From contig JAYWGJ010000335.1 of NCBI GenBank assembly GCA_043778315.1, forward strand, positions 1 to 18,349: DNA of 18,349 bases, given 5' to 3'. This document shows positions 1 through 7,584 of this stretch, piece by piece. The DNA comes from JBEEMU01 sp043778315. Its GTDB lineage: Bacteria > Bacteroidota > Bacteroidia > Chitinophagales > Saprospiraceae. The number at the start of each line of letters is the position of its first letter. Within the stretch, counting starts at the first letter, position 1. The position numbers and the translations under genes were made by a program. The notes under the pieces are model-generated. The model was not told where the DNA came from. It made no database searches and saw only the letters and a list, made by a program, of their open reading frames with translations.

Positions 1-1
1 C

Positions 2-154
2 TTTACTTTTGCGGCTTTATTCGCGCCGATTTTTGCAGGTATTACCGTGATGATTTTGTTTGTTTTTACGGCACGTTTTATTTATAAACGCCTGATAAAT
101 AAGCGAAAAGACGACACCGACGCACCCCTTTTAGACTATAATAATCAACCTTAA
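2..154 (+). CDS. C-terminal end of an unidentified membrane protein (partial)
   Basis: The first frame-2 stretch is open from the window edge to a TAA at 152-154 and gives the last 50 residues of a protein whose start lies outside the window. Residues 1-30 of the fragment are strongly hydrophobic (rich in F, A, I, L and V) and look like one transmembrane helix. It is followed by a basic cluster (KRLINKRK) and a short polar tail, so the C terminus is probably cytoplasmic by the positive-inside rule. The stop lies 14 bp before the next start codon, so the two may be co-transcribed. There is too little sequence to name a family. Confidence 0.6.
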   Translation, partial: FTFAALFAPIFAGITVMILFVFTARFIYKRLINKRKDDTDAPLLDYNNQP

Positions 155-168
155 TCAACCTTACGAGT

Positions 169-1137
169 ATGTCTGTACGCTCTCGGCTACGCGAAGAACA
201 AGCCGCACTGAAAGAGGAGGAATGGGGTTTTGGCAATCAAAACGGCAATCGCGGTGCGCGAATGATACGCTTAGATGGCGGCTTTAACGTCGTTCGTAGC
301 GGCGATCATTGGCTCGCATTCAACCCTTATCATTGGTTTGTGCGCTTGTCGTGGAGTCGGTTTTGGGTATTTTTATTGGCATTTTATATCGTTATAAACC
401 TGCTTTTCACGCTGATTTATATAGCCTTAGGCACAGAACACCTTACTGGTGACGAGGCGCAGTTTGAGTACTGCGCCTCGTTTTTGCACGCCTTCTTTTT
501 TAGCATACAAACCTTCACAACCGTCGGTTACGGCGGCGTTGTGCCTATTGGTTTTGCAGCAAATGCGGTAGCAGGTTTGGAGGCGTTGGCAGGTTTATTG
601 TCGGCAGCGTTGATGTCGTCGATGTTTTTTGCGCGGTTTTCGAAGGCAACTGTAAGCATTGCGCATAGCGAAAACGCCTTAATTTCGCCTTACGAGGACG
701 CAACGGGCTTGATGTTTCGCATCGCGAACCGTCGGAATAATAATATGAGTGACGTGAGCGTTTTGATAACGATGTCGCACTTAGAAATAGACCCGAAAAC
801 GGGCAACGAGCGGCGCGAATTTGACCGCTTAGAATTGGTCACGAGTAGTATCAAAATGTTTCCGCTCAACTGGACTTTGGTACACAAAATAGACGAAACG
901 AGTCTGCTTTTTGGTAAAAATGCCAAAGATTTTGAGCGCGAAGACATCGAATTATTAATCACCGTTTCGGGCTACGACGACACTTACGCGCAACAAGTGC
1001 ATACGCGGTTTTCGTATCGATGGGACGAAATTTTGTGCGGACAAAAGTTTTTGCCGATGTACAATACTGGCAAAGATGGCATCACTGTTTTAGACCTCAG
1101 TCGCATATCGAAATATCACGAGGTTTCAATAATTTGA
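169..1137 (+). CDS. Inward-rectifier potassium channel (KirBac-type)
   Basis: This is a 322-residue protein with the full prokaryotic Kir layout. A polar N-terminal segment includes the slide-helix region (around residues 45-62, with NPYHWFV). TM1 is at about 64-88 and the pore helix at about 103-116. The K+ selectivity filter TVGYG is at residues 118-122, TM2 is at about 128-157, and a cytoplasmic beta-rich domain follows from about 165 to 300. The sequence FTTVGYGG followed by a Pro is typical of the Kir family, and the length fits KirBac proteins. The expected role is a tetrameric K+ channel of the inner membrane, gated through its cytoplasmic domain. The preferred start is ATG 169, because no in-frame alternative gives a better N terminus. 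Ligand or lipid gating cannot be read from the sequence. Confidence 0.93.
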   Translation: MSVRSRLREEQAALKEEEWGFGNQNGNRGARMIRLDGGFNVVRSGDHWLAFNPYHWFVRLSWSRFWVFLLAFYIVINLLFTLIYIALGTEHLTGDEAQFEYCASFLHAFFFSIQTFTTVGYGGVVPIGFAANAVAGLEALAGLLSAALMSSMFFARFSKATVSIAHSENALISPYEDATGLMFRIANRRNNNMSDVSVLITMSHLEIDPKTGNERREFDRLELVTSSIKMFPLNWTLVHKIDETSLLFGKNAKDFEREDIELLITVSGYDDTYAQQVHTRFSYRWDEILCGQKFLPMYNTGKDGITVLDLSRISKYHEVSII

Positions 1138-1171
1138 TTTTCAATATATTATAAATATAAATAAATATTAT

Positions 1172-2467
1172 ATGAATTACAAAAATTTACTTTTAGTCCT
1201 ATTTTGCTTTATTGGCAATAAAATAACGGCGCAAACGACCTACACGAGCTACTTCACGGGCGACACGACAGACGTAACGACGGCAACGAAAGGCGGTGTT
1301 TGTTTGATGGGCGGCGCGACCGAAAGTGACGACGCGATGCGTTGGTTTTTGGGACAAGCGAGCGGCGGCGACATTCTGATTATCCGCGCCTCGGGCAGCA
1401 ACGGCTACAATACTTACTTGTATTCGACGTTGGGAATGACCGTCAATTCGGTAGAATCGATTGTGATAAATAACGCTGCCGCAGCGAACGACCCTTACGT
1501 TTTACGGCGGATTAGAGAAGCGGAAGCCGTGTGGATCGCAGGCGGCAACCAAGCGAATTATGTGAATTTTTGGAAAAATTCGCCGATGCGCGCCGCGCTC
1601 AACGACTTAATTCGGAATAAAAAAGCGGTGATTGGCGGCACAAGTGCAGGTATGGCAATTTTGGGCGGTGGTTATTTTGCTGCGCTCAACGGCTCTATTA
1701 CGACTGCGGCGGCCTTGGCAAATCCTTACGACGCTGCGGCAACTTTGGGCTACGGCGATTTTATCAATTATCCGCATCTGCAAAACGTAATCACGGATAC
1801 GCACTACGATAACCCCGACCGACGGGGCAGACAAGTGGCGTTTATGGCGCGTTTGCAGCGCGATTTTGGGGTGCAACGACCGCTCGGTATCGCTTGCGAA
1901 GAATATACCGCGTTTTGCGTGGACTCGACAGGCGAAGGTAAGGTTTTCGGACCCGTAGGACAAAATGCGTATTTTATTCAAACAAATTGCTTGCGACCAA
2001 ATCAGGCAGAGACGTGCATAGCGAATACGCCGCTCACTTGGTCTCAGGACGGCGAAGCCCTAAAAGTATATGTTATACCTGCTACGGTAGCAGGAACAGG
2101 GACGTTTAATATTACGGACTGGGATAGAGGAGGCACTGGCGGCGCGTGGGAAAACTGGTCGGTGCAGGCAGGCGTGTTCACGGCGGTTGCGAGCTTCGAG
2201 TCGCCTTGCGCTGGGGCGACAAGTGGCATAAATCCGTTTCCTAATATTGTCATTTACCCCAATCCGAGTTCCGATTTTTTGACTGTTAAAAATATGGAAA
2301 ACGTGACTTCATTGGAGGTTTGCGATAGCAATGGAAAGATTTTATTGCAAAAAAATGTAAAAAATACGACCGAAAGTATCGATTTGGGTGGTTTTGCGGC
2401 AGCTTCGTACTATTTGGTGTTGCGTAATGCGAATAGTTCGTATAGTTTTGGTTTTGTAAAGAAATAA
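1172..2467 (+). CDS. Secreted cyanophycinase-family (S51) peptidase with T9SS sorting domain
   Basis: This 431-residue protein starts with a signal peptide (about 1-21, ending ITAQ). The S51/cyanophycinase fold follows from about 40 to 275. It has a Gly-rich first strand (GGVCLMGGA, 41-49), the substrate-side motif AGGNQ (123-127), and the nucleophile elbow GGTSAGM with Ser158. His211 sits in the DTHY motif, and the conserved GIACEEYTA lies at 239-247. Residues 355-431 form a type A T9SS sorting domain (YPNPSSDFLTV, ending GFVKK), so export across the outer membrane by T9SS is expected. Family members hydrolyse beta-aspartyl-arginine bonds of cyanophycin to dipeptides. However, the motif after the catalytic His differs from characterised cyanophycinases (Thr where Gln is usual, and a missing Arg), so the real substrate is open. 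No cyanophycin synthetase is seen nearby. Confidence 0.9.
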   Translation: MNYKNLLLVLFCFIGNKITAQTTYTSYFTGDTTDVTTATKGGVCLMGGATESDDAMRWFLGQASGGDILIIRASGSNGYNTYLYSTLGMTVNSVESIVINNAAAANDPYVLRRIREAEAVWIAGGNQANYVNFWKNSPMRAALNDLIRNKKAVIGGTSAGMAILGGGYFAALNGSITTAAALANPYDAAATLGYGDFINYPHLQNVITDTHYDNPDRRGRQVAFMARLQRDFGVQRPLGIACEEYTAFCVDSTGEGKVFGPVGQNAYFIQTNCLRPNQAETCIANTPLTWSQDGEALKVYVIPATVAGTGTFNITDWDRGGTGGAWENWSVQAGVFTAVASFESPCAGATSGINPFPNIVIYPNPSSDFLTVKNMENVTSLEVCDSNGKILLQKNVKNTTESIDLGGFAAASYYLVLRNANSSYSFGFVKK

Positions 2468-2497
2468 AAATATTTTTTTTAATAATTTATCACGCAG

Positions 2498-2740
2498 ACG
2501 GGTCACTTATTTCTCTTGTTCTTTTTTCTTGATAAAAAAGAACCAAAAAATCAAGACTTATTAGACTTGTCAGGCTGCTCTTCGCGCAAAAAGGGAACAC
2601 AGCCCAAACTTGCAGCTCCCAAATGGTCGCGCTTCGAACAGTGCCCTGTTTATCACCTTTTTCCGCTCCGTTTTCGCCGACAATTCTAATAGGTCGGTCC
2701 ACAAGCTCCTAAGCAATCGACCTTATTTTACCGTCATAAA
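2498..2740 (+). repeat. Interspersed ~240-bp direct repeat, copy A
   Basis: This non-coding block between the cyanophycinase homologue and suhB recurs at 5859-6100 in the same orientation. By eye there are about 14 substitutions in the first 226 positions (about 94% identity) and one single-base gap near the 3' end. It contains TTCTTTTTT-CTTGAT-AAAAAAGAA, a 9-bp stem, followed by a second ATCAAG that can pair with the same CTTGAT. Near its end, AGGTCG (2691-2696) can pair with CGACCT (2718-2723). The apparent minus-strand frame across it is broken by a TAA in the other copy, so it is not a conserved protein. A hairpin GTTAC-TTC-GTAAC (2768-2780) lies just outside it, 14 bp before suhB. Confidence 0.9.
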
Positions 2741-2794
2741 AGCAGTAGTTTCAAGAACCATTATTAGGTTACTTCGTAACAGAAATTTAGAAAT

Positions 2795-3595
2795 ATGAAT
2801 CTCGATTTAGAAAAAATATGCGCCGATGCGTCAAGGGTAATTACAGCCGTTGGCGCGTTCATCAAGTCCGAAATCGGCAATGTAGCTGCGCAAAATATTA
2901 GCGATAAATCGCTCAATAATTTGGTGAGTTACGTCGACCAAACTGCCGAGCGTCGCTTGGTGGAAGGTTTGCTCGCTGTGCTGCCCGAAAGTGGAATTTT
3001 GGGCGAAGAAGGCAGCGCGCAAACAGGCACAAACAGCTACCGTTGGGTGATAGACCCGCTCGACGGCACGACTAATTTCCTACACGGCTTACCATTTTTT
3101 TCTATCAGTGTTGCGCTGCAACACCAAGAGAAAGAGTTGGTGATGGGCATTGTTTATGAAGTGGTGCGCGGCGAGTTATTTTGTGCGTGGCAGGGCGGTT
3201 TGGCATACTGCAACGGCGCGCCTATTCGCGTAAGCGACACCCGAACCTTAGCCGACAGCTTGGTCGCGACGGGTTTTCCGTACTATAAATTCAACGATTT
3301 ACAGCCGTATATGGAGGTTTTGCAGACGCTGATGCAAGGCACACGCGGCATTCGGCGGCTCGGCTCGGCGGCGTTAGACCTCGCGTATGTTGCTTGCGGA
3401 CGATTCGATATGTATTTTGAATACAATTTGCAGGCGTGGGACGTTTGCGGCGGCGCGTTTATTGTGCAACAAGCAGGCGGCGCGGTGACGGATTTTCGCG
3501 GCGGCGACACTTTTCACGACGGGCAAGCGATTGTAGCCTCAAACGGACACTTACACGATGCGACGTTAAACATTATAAAAACGCATTTTGTATGA
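2795..3595 (+). CDS. suhB: Inositol-1-monophosphatase family protein
   Basis: The 266-residue length is typical of bacterial SuhB/IMPase enzymes. The metal-binding motifs are all present: GEEG with Glu71 and Glu72, WVIDPLDGTTNF with Asp87 and Asp90, and the C-terminal AWDVCGGAFIVQQAGG with Asp216. The family is cytoplasmic and Mg2+-dependent. It hydrolyses myo-inositol monophosphates or related sugar phosphates, and in Escherichia coli SuhB also acts in rRNA antitermination. The specific substrate here cannot be read from the motifs. The start at ATG 2795 is preceded by an A/T-rich leader and follows the copy A repeat. The stop TGA overlaps the start ATG of the next gene, so translation of the two is likely coupled. 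Confidence 0.92.
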   Translation: MNLDLEKICADASRVITAVGAFIKSEIGNVAAQNISDKSLNNLVSYVDQTAERRLVEGLLAVLPESGILGEEGSAQTGTNSYRWVIDPLDGTTNFLHGLPFFSISVALQHQEKELVMGIVYEVVRGELFCAWQGGLAYCNGAPIRVSDTRTLADSLVATGFPYYKFNDLQPYMEVLQTLMQGTRGIRRLGSAALDLAYVACGRFDMYFEYNLQAWDVCGGAFIVQQAGGAVTDFRGGDTFHDGQAIVASNGHLHDATLNIIKTHFV

Positions 3596-4749
3596 TGAAA
3601 GAATTTAAAATTCGTATAATTTTTTATTGTTGGTTTTGGTTTTTTATTGGCATAAGCCAAACAAATTTGAACGCTCAAAATGGCGAAAATACCTCAAAAA
3701 ATACCTTAGAAAACACCTTAGAAATGCAGACGGCAGTAGGCGTGAGCATACCAAATCACCCGCGTTTCACACCGATTATTGAGCCTGCTTTTTATACCGC
3801 TTTGGTGGTTAGTTTGGCTACAAACGACCGAACTTGGGGCGCGCCGATAGGTGCGCCTTTATTGCGTATAGCGGTTTCGCGGCAGTCGCTGGGGAATAGC
3901 GGCGTTTTGGGCAATGCGTATGGCGTAGTGCCGTCGCTACAATTTTTGCTTTTACAGCGACAAAAATGGACGTATTTGTTTGGCGCGGGGCTTGGGATTT
4001 CGTATATGGACAAGCCATATTTGCAGAATGTAAACGAAAAAAATACGGTTATTGGGTCGGCAGTTTCTTTTTTCGGCGCAGCCGATTTAGCGATAAAATA
4101 CCGTTTGAACGATAATTTTCAGTTGGGTGCAGCACTATTATTAACACATTATTCTAACGGCAATTACAAGCAGCCAAACTTAGGCGTAAATATCGCATCT
4201 CCTTGTTTATCAATTAGTTATCATTATAAATATAATAAAAAAAATACATTAGAAGCTGCTGTAAATACCAATTATACAATTGATAAAAACGTTCACATAT
4301 TTGTGCGCGGAAGTTACGGCTTGACCGAACGCGGCTTGGACGGACCAAAATATCCTGTATATATAATAGGTGTGGGCGCGGCGCGGCGCGTAGGTGCGGT
4401 GCATCGGTTTTCGGCGGGCGCGGAGTATATTTATAACACATCGCCCTACCAATTTTTGGTGCATACTGGGCAGCTCGACGCGGCGGAGGCACGGATACAA
4501 GCGGAGCGCGGCGTTATTTTTGTAGGACACGAATTGCTGATGGGACACGTCGGTTTTGTGACCGAAGGCGGCGTTTACCTCAATAAACATTACAGTCAGC
4601 ACAGTTGGATTAGCACCAAAATTGGTTTTAATTTTTATCCGCAACACCAACAAAAACACAGCCGTTTGCAAGCGTATTTAGGCACTTATATTCGGGCGTA
4701 TTTTGGCGAAGCGGAGTTTGTGGAGGTCGTGGGTGGTTTTTTATTTTAA
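3592..4749 (+). CDS. PagL-like outer-membrane acyloxyacyl hydrolase (lipid A 3-O-deacylase family)
   Basis: I place the start at ATG 3592 (MMKEF, 385 residues), not at the much longer upstream frame that runs inside suhB. This start gives a proper signal peptide (about 1-29, ending NLNAQ) and an ATGA overlap with the suhB stop; ATG 3595 is also possible. The diagnostic segment is LTHYSNGNYKQPNLGVN, which carries the H-x-S-N signature of PagL-type enzymes (His186 and Ser188 the likely catalytic pair, Asn189). The remainder is rich in alternating hydrophobic and aromatic beta strands, as in an outer-membrane barrel. It is roughly twice the size of Pseudomonas PagL, and the C-terminal half has further strand-like segments of unknown use. 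The expected role is removal of a 3-O-linked acyl chain from lipid A. Residues 32-44 hold a short N-T-x-(K/E) repeat. The motif call is good, but activity is inferred. Confidence 0.8.
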   Translation: MMKEFKIRIIFYCWFWFFIGISQTNLNAQNGENTSKNTLENTLEMQTAVGVSIPNHPRFTPIIEPAFYTALVVSLATNDRTWGAPIGAPLLRIAVSRQSLGNSGVLGNAYGVVPSLQFLLLQRQKWTYLFGAGLGISYMDKPYLQNVNEKNTVIGSAVSFFGAADLAIKYRLNDNFQLGAALLLTHYSNGNYKQPNLGVNIASPCLSISYHYKYNKKNTLEAAVNTNYTIDKNVHIFVRGSYGLTERGLDGPKYPVYIIGVGAARRVGAVHRFSAGAEYIYNTSPYQFLVHTGQLDAAEARIQAERGVIFVGHELLMGHVGFVTEGGVYLNKHYSQHSWISTKIGFNFYPQHQQKHSRLQAYLGTYIRAYFGEAEFVEVVGGFLF

Positions 4750-4770
4750 AATAAAACCGTTTAGATAGCG

Positions 4771-4778
4771 TATCTTTG
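4771..4778 (+). promoter_or_regulatory. Bacteroidota -7 promoter element upstream of rlmN
   Basis: TATCTTTG matches the Bacteroidota housekeeping -7 consensus TAnnTTTG exactly and lies 15 bp before the rlmN ATG. No convincing TTTG -33 box is found at the expected spacing. The same 11-mer TATCTTTGTGC precedes the ABC-F gene at 7585, which supports a functional promoter. It would uncouple rlmN from the upstream suhB-pagL pair and give a very short leader. Confidence 0.6.
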
Positions 4779-4793
4779 TGCTAAAATATACTT

Positions 4794-5840
4794 ATGAAAT
4801 CAAAAAATAATGACCTGCGTGCTTGTTCGTACTTCGACTTGCTGGATATACTCGTGGAACTGAGCGAGCCTAAATTTCGCGCCAAGCAAATACATGAATG
4901 GCTCTGGAAACGCGGCGCAACTTCGTTGGACGCAATGACAAATCTGCCCGTTGCGCTACGCGAAAAATTAGCTACCGACTATGTCATCAACGCCTTAACA
5001 ATTGATACACAACAGTTTAGCACCGACGGAACTATCAAAACGCGGTTTCGGACACACGACGGACATTTGCTCGAAAGCGTCTTGATACCTGTACCTTCCG
5101 ACAACCGTTTTACGGTATGCGTGTCGTCGCAAATCGGGTGCAGCCTCACTTGCTCGTTTTGCGCAACAGGGCGCATGGAGCGCAAGCGCAACCTCAGCGC
5201 GGGCGAAATTTACGACCAAGTATTTATGGTGAATCAGCAAGCGATGGAGCATTTTCAGCACCCGCTCACGAATATCGTGTATATGGGCATGGGCGAGCCG
5301 CTTTTGGCGTACAGCGATGTACTGGAAAGTATCGCGCATATCGCGTCGCCCGACGGCTTAAATATGTCGCCGAAACGGATTACGGTCAGCACTGCGGGCA
5401 TCGCAAAAATGATAAAAAAACTCGCCGACGACAAGGTGCGGTTCAATCTCGCGCTCTCGCTACACGCCGCCGACGACACGAAACGCAACGAAATTATGCC
5501 GATAAACGAGTCGAACGACCTCGAGTCACTGACCGAAGCCTTGCAGTATTTTGACCAAAAAACAGGCAACCCGATTACGTTCGAGTACATCGCATTTCAG
5601 GGTTTTAACGATAGCATTGAAGATGCGAAAAACCTCCTCAAACTATGCAGAAAAGTGCCTGCCAAAGTGAATATTATTGAATACAATCCGATTGATGACG
5701 CGCCGTTTCAGAAGTCGAACGCGCATCGAGTAGATGATTTTGCTAAATATTTGAGCCAAAAAGGAATTTCGGTGACGGTGCGCAAATCGCGCGGACGGGA
5801 TATAGATGCGGCGTGTGGGCAGTTGGCGAATAAAGGTTAA
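4794..5840 (+). CDS. rlmN: Dual-specificity 23S rRNA A2503 / tRNA A37 C2-methyltransferase RlmN
   Basis: This is a 348-residue radical-SAM enzyme with all RlmN landmarks. The [4Fe-4S] motif CSLTCSFC has Cys116, Cys120 and Cys123. Cys109 in FTVCVSSQIGC matches the second active-site cysteine of the family. The SAM-binding segment is MGMGEPL (164-170). The C-terminal methyl-carrying cysteine is Cys341, in RGRDIDAACGQLA. The N-terminal alpha domain (KFRAKQIHEWLWKRGA) is the RNA-binding accessory part. It methylates C2 of A2503 in 23S rRNA, and of A37 in some tRNAs, in the cytoplasm. Length and motifs are complete, with no sign of degeneration. It is preceded by its own -7 promoter element and followed by the copy B repeat. 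Confidence 0.97.
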   Translation: MKSKNNDLRACSYFDLLDILVELSEPKFRAKQIHEWLWKRGATSLDAMTNLPVALREKLATDYVINALTIDTQQFSTDGTIKTRFRTHDGHLLESVLIPVPSDNRFTVCVSSQIGCSLTCSFCATGRMERKRNLSAGEIYDQVFMVNQQAMEHFQHPLTNIVYMGMGEPLLAYSDVLESIAHIASPDGLNMSPKRITVSTAGIAKMIKKLADDKVRFNLALSLHAADDTKRNEIMPINESNDLESLTEALQYFDQKTGNPITFEYIAFQGFNDSIEDAKNLLKLCRKVPAKVNIIEYNPIDDAPFQKSNAHRVDDFAKYLSQKGISVTVRKSRGRDIDAACGQLANKG

Positions 5841-5858
5841 AATAACTGCGTTGTGCGA

Positions 5859-6100
5859 ACGGGTCACTTATTTCTTTCATTCTTTTTTCTTGATAAAAAA
5901 GAACCAAAAAATCAAGACTTATTAGACTTGTCAGGCTACTCTTCGCGTAAAAAAGGAACACAGCCCAAACTTGCAGTTCCCAAATGGTCGCGCTTCGAAC
6001 AGTGCGCTGTTTATCACCTTTTTACGCTCCGTTCCCGCCGACAATTCTAATAGGTCAGTCCCCAAACTCCTAAGCAATCGACCTTTTTTACCGTTGTAAA
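5859..6100 (+). repeat. Interspersed ~240-bp direct repeat, copy B
   Basis: This is the second copy of the repeat at 2498-2740, offset by 3361 bp, same orientation, about 94% identical by eye. It begins 18 bp after the rlmN stop, at ACGGGTCACTTATTTCT, and fades after AATCGACCTTTTTTACCGT. The core hairpin TTCTTTTTT-CTTGAT-AAAAAAGAA and the alternative CTTGAT/ATCAAG pairing are fully conserved. The terminal stem AGGTC/GACCT is retained, although one base outside it has changed. A TAA interrupts the minus-strand frame that is open in copy A. The remaining ~55 bp before the next gene hold only A/T-rich sequence. Confidence 0.9.
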
Positions 6101-6154
6101 GAAAATAAGACTATTCCCATAATACAATTACATAATTATTTTATAAATAAAAAT

Positions 6155-7006
6155 ATGTTTCGTAAAATACTGATTGTTAGTATATTAACAATAAATTTAT
6201 TTTTTAACGCTTCGGCGCAATTTATCAATCAAGACGCGAGCAGCGCGGGTTTTCAGCAGTTTTTAAAAAATAAAACCGTTTTTGTTTTGCAAGCCGACGC
6301 GAGTTTTAATATTGCGCTGCAAGCAGCCGTAAAAAAAACGTGGACTTTGGGCGCGTATGATTTTGTGAAAGAGGCGGATTTTGGCGCGAAGCAAATGGAT
6401 AAAAACACGTCGTTTGTGTTGCCACAAAACCTGCAAGTACAAGGCGGCAACGGCAGCACGGCTACGCATTATTATTGGGCGGCGGTGAACGGCGGCAAAA
6501 AAAAATACGCCTACGAGGACGTAGTTGCCTTCGTTCCGTTCGATTTTTTTGGTAACGAAAAAACCTACGCTGCGTCGGCTTATCGCCTAGAAAACATGGT
6601 TGCTGCTTTGCAAGAAGGCATCAAAATAGGTCGCGACAAAAAATTGCAAAAAAGCAAAAACGGCTTGGTCGATGCGATGATTAGCATTTACCACAGAGCA
6701 GCCGTTGGCTTAAAAGCCAAAACTTTATTGGTAAATACCGAATATTTGGACGCTGCCGCGCTCGCTATATTCAAAAAAAACTATCCGTATCCGTTCAAAA
6801 TGGCTACAACGCAAGAGATAAAAGCCGCTATTGCTAAAAAAGATGGCAAAACGGCGTATTTATTGCTGTCGCGGTCGCTCAATAAGCATATTTTTGCGAT
6901 AGACGCAGCGACTGGAAAAACGCTTTACGCCGATTTCACGACGCAAAACGCTGGTTTGACGACCGACGATGTAAAGCGTTTTTGCAAAACGGCATTAGGC
7001 AAGTAA
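6155..7006 (+). CDS. Exported protein of unknown function
   Basis: This is a 283-residue protein with a clear signal peptide (about 1-22, MFRK then a hydrophobic core ending NASAQ), so it is predicted to reach the periplasm. There is no lipobox cysteine after the cleavage site, no YPNP-type T9SS tail, and no transmembrane helix after the signal. The mature part is Lys- and Ala-rich and looks soluble. It starts with a segment FLKNKTVFVLQAD (about residues 37-49), and a C-terminal half mixes helices and strands (DGKTAYLLLSRSLNKHIFAID). I do not recognise a domain or a catalytic motif. It lies 26 bp upstream of the phosphoribosyltransferase gene and may share its transcript. The coding region is intact, with base use like its neighbours. 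Confidence 0.8.
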   Translation: MFRKILIVSILTINLFFNASAQFINQDASSAGFQQFLKNKTVFVLQADASFNIALQAAVKKTWTLGAYDFVKEADFGAKQMDKNTSFVLPQNLQVQGGNGSTATHYYWAAVNGGKKKYAYEDVVAFVPFDFFGNEKTYAASAYRLENMVAALQEGIKIGRDKKLQKSKNGLVDAMISIYHRAAVGLKAKTLLVNTEYLDAAALAIFKKNYPYPFKMATTQEIKAAIAKKDGKTAYLLLSRSLNKHIFAIDAATGKTLYADFTTQNAGLTTDDVKRFCKTALGK

Positions 7007-7032
7007 ATAGCTAAAATAAAAATAAAATCGCT

Positions 7033-7524
7033 ATGCAATTACTCAATCCATTACAAATACAACAAAAAACGGAGCGCATCGCCATCGAAATATTGGAGCA
7101 TAATTACGCTGAAACGAATATTATTTTAGCGGGCATCAATAATAACGGCAGGCGGTTTGCGGAGCGACTGCAAACGGTTTTGGAGCGGCGCGCACCACAT
7201 ATTTTGTTCACGAAAGCAAATATTCGCATCAACCCTGCCGCGCCTACGGCTGCGCCCGCAACTATCGATATCGCGGCTGCCGACCTTGCTAATAAAACGC
7301 TGATTTTGATAGACGATGTAGCAAATACAGGGCGCACAATACACTACGCGCTACTGCCGTTACTCACTGTTTTGATGAAAAAAGTGGAGGTTGCAGTGTT
7401 GATAGACCGAAAACACAAGTCGTTTCCCGTGCAGCCCGATTATATTGGGCTGTCGTTAGCGACGACGATACAAGCGGATATTGCGGTCGATTTGGAGGAG
7501 AATGAAGGCGTTTTTTTGCATTGA
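7033..7524 (+). CDS. Phosphoribosyltransferase, PyrR-like
   Basis: This 163-residue type I phosphoribosyltransferase has the PRPP-binding motif LILIDDVANTGRT at 90-102. The downstream block DRKHKSFPVQPDYIGLSLAT (125-144) parallels the DRGHRELPIRPDYVG region of PyrR. The closing LEENEGVFL resembles the PyrR C-terminal strand. PyrR has uracil phosphoribosyltransferase activity and, in Firmicutes, attenuates pyr mRNAs. Here the segment between the first lobe and the PRPP loop is shortened, and I cannot find the YRDD stretch usual in PyrR, so base specificity and RNA binding are uncertain. It could equally be a Bacteroidota-specific salvage enzyme. No pyr genes are adjacent. The start ATG 7033 follows an A-rich leader. 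Confidence 0.82.
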   Translation: MQLLNPLQIQQKTERIAIEILEHNYAETNIILAGINNNGRRFAERLQTVLERRAPHILFTKANIRINPAAPTAAPATIDIAAADLANKTLILIDDVANTGRTIHYALLPLLTVLMKKVEVAVLIDRKHKSFPVQPDYIGLSLATTIQADIAVDLEENEGVFLH

Positions 7525-7584
7525 AAACAATAGCCAATCCTTTTTTGCAATAAATTTCAGTCCATTTTATAGCCACTTTTTGAT

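Noticed and set aside
2490..2702. Minus-strand 70-codon frame across the direct repeat, sharing a peptide with the second copy
   Set aside because: The shared peptide only reflects nucleotide identity. Copy B has an in-frame TAA in the upstream half, so the frame is not conserved.
3436..3591. N-terminal extension of the PagL-like gene into suhB
   Set aside because: The extension is Arg-rich out-of-frame suhB sequence. Starting at 3592 gives a signal peptide and a natural ATGA overlap.
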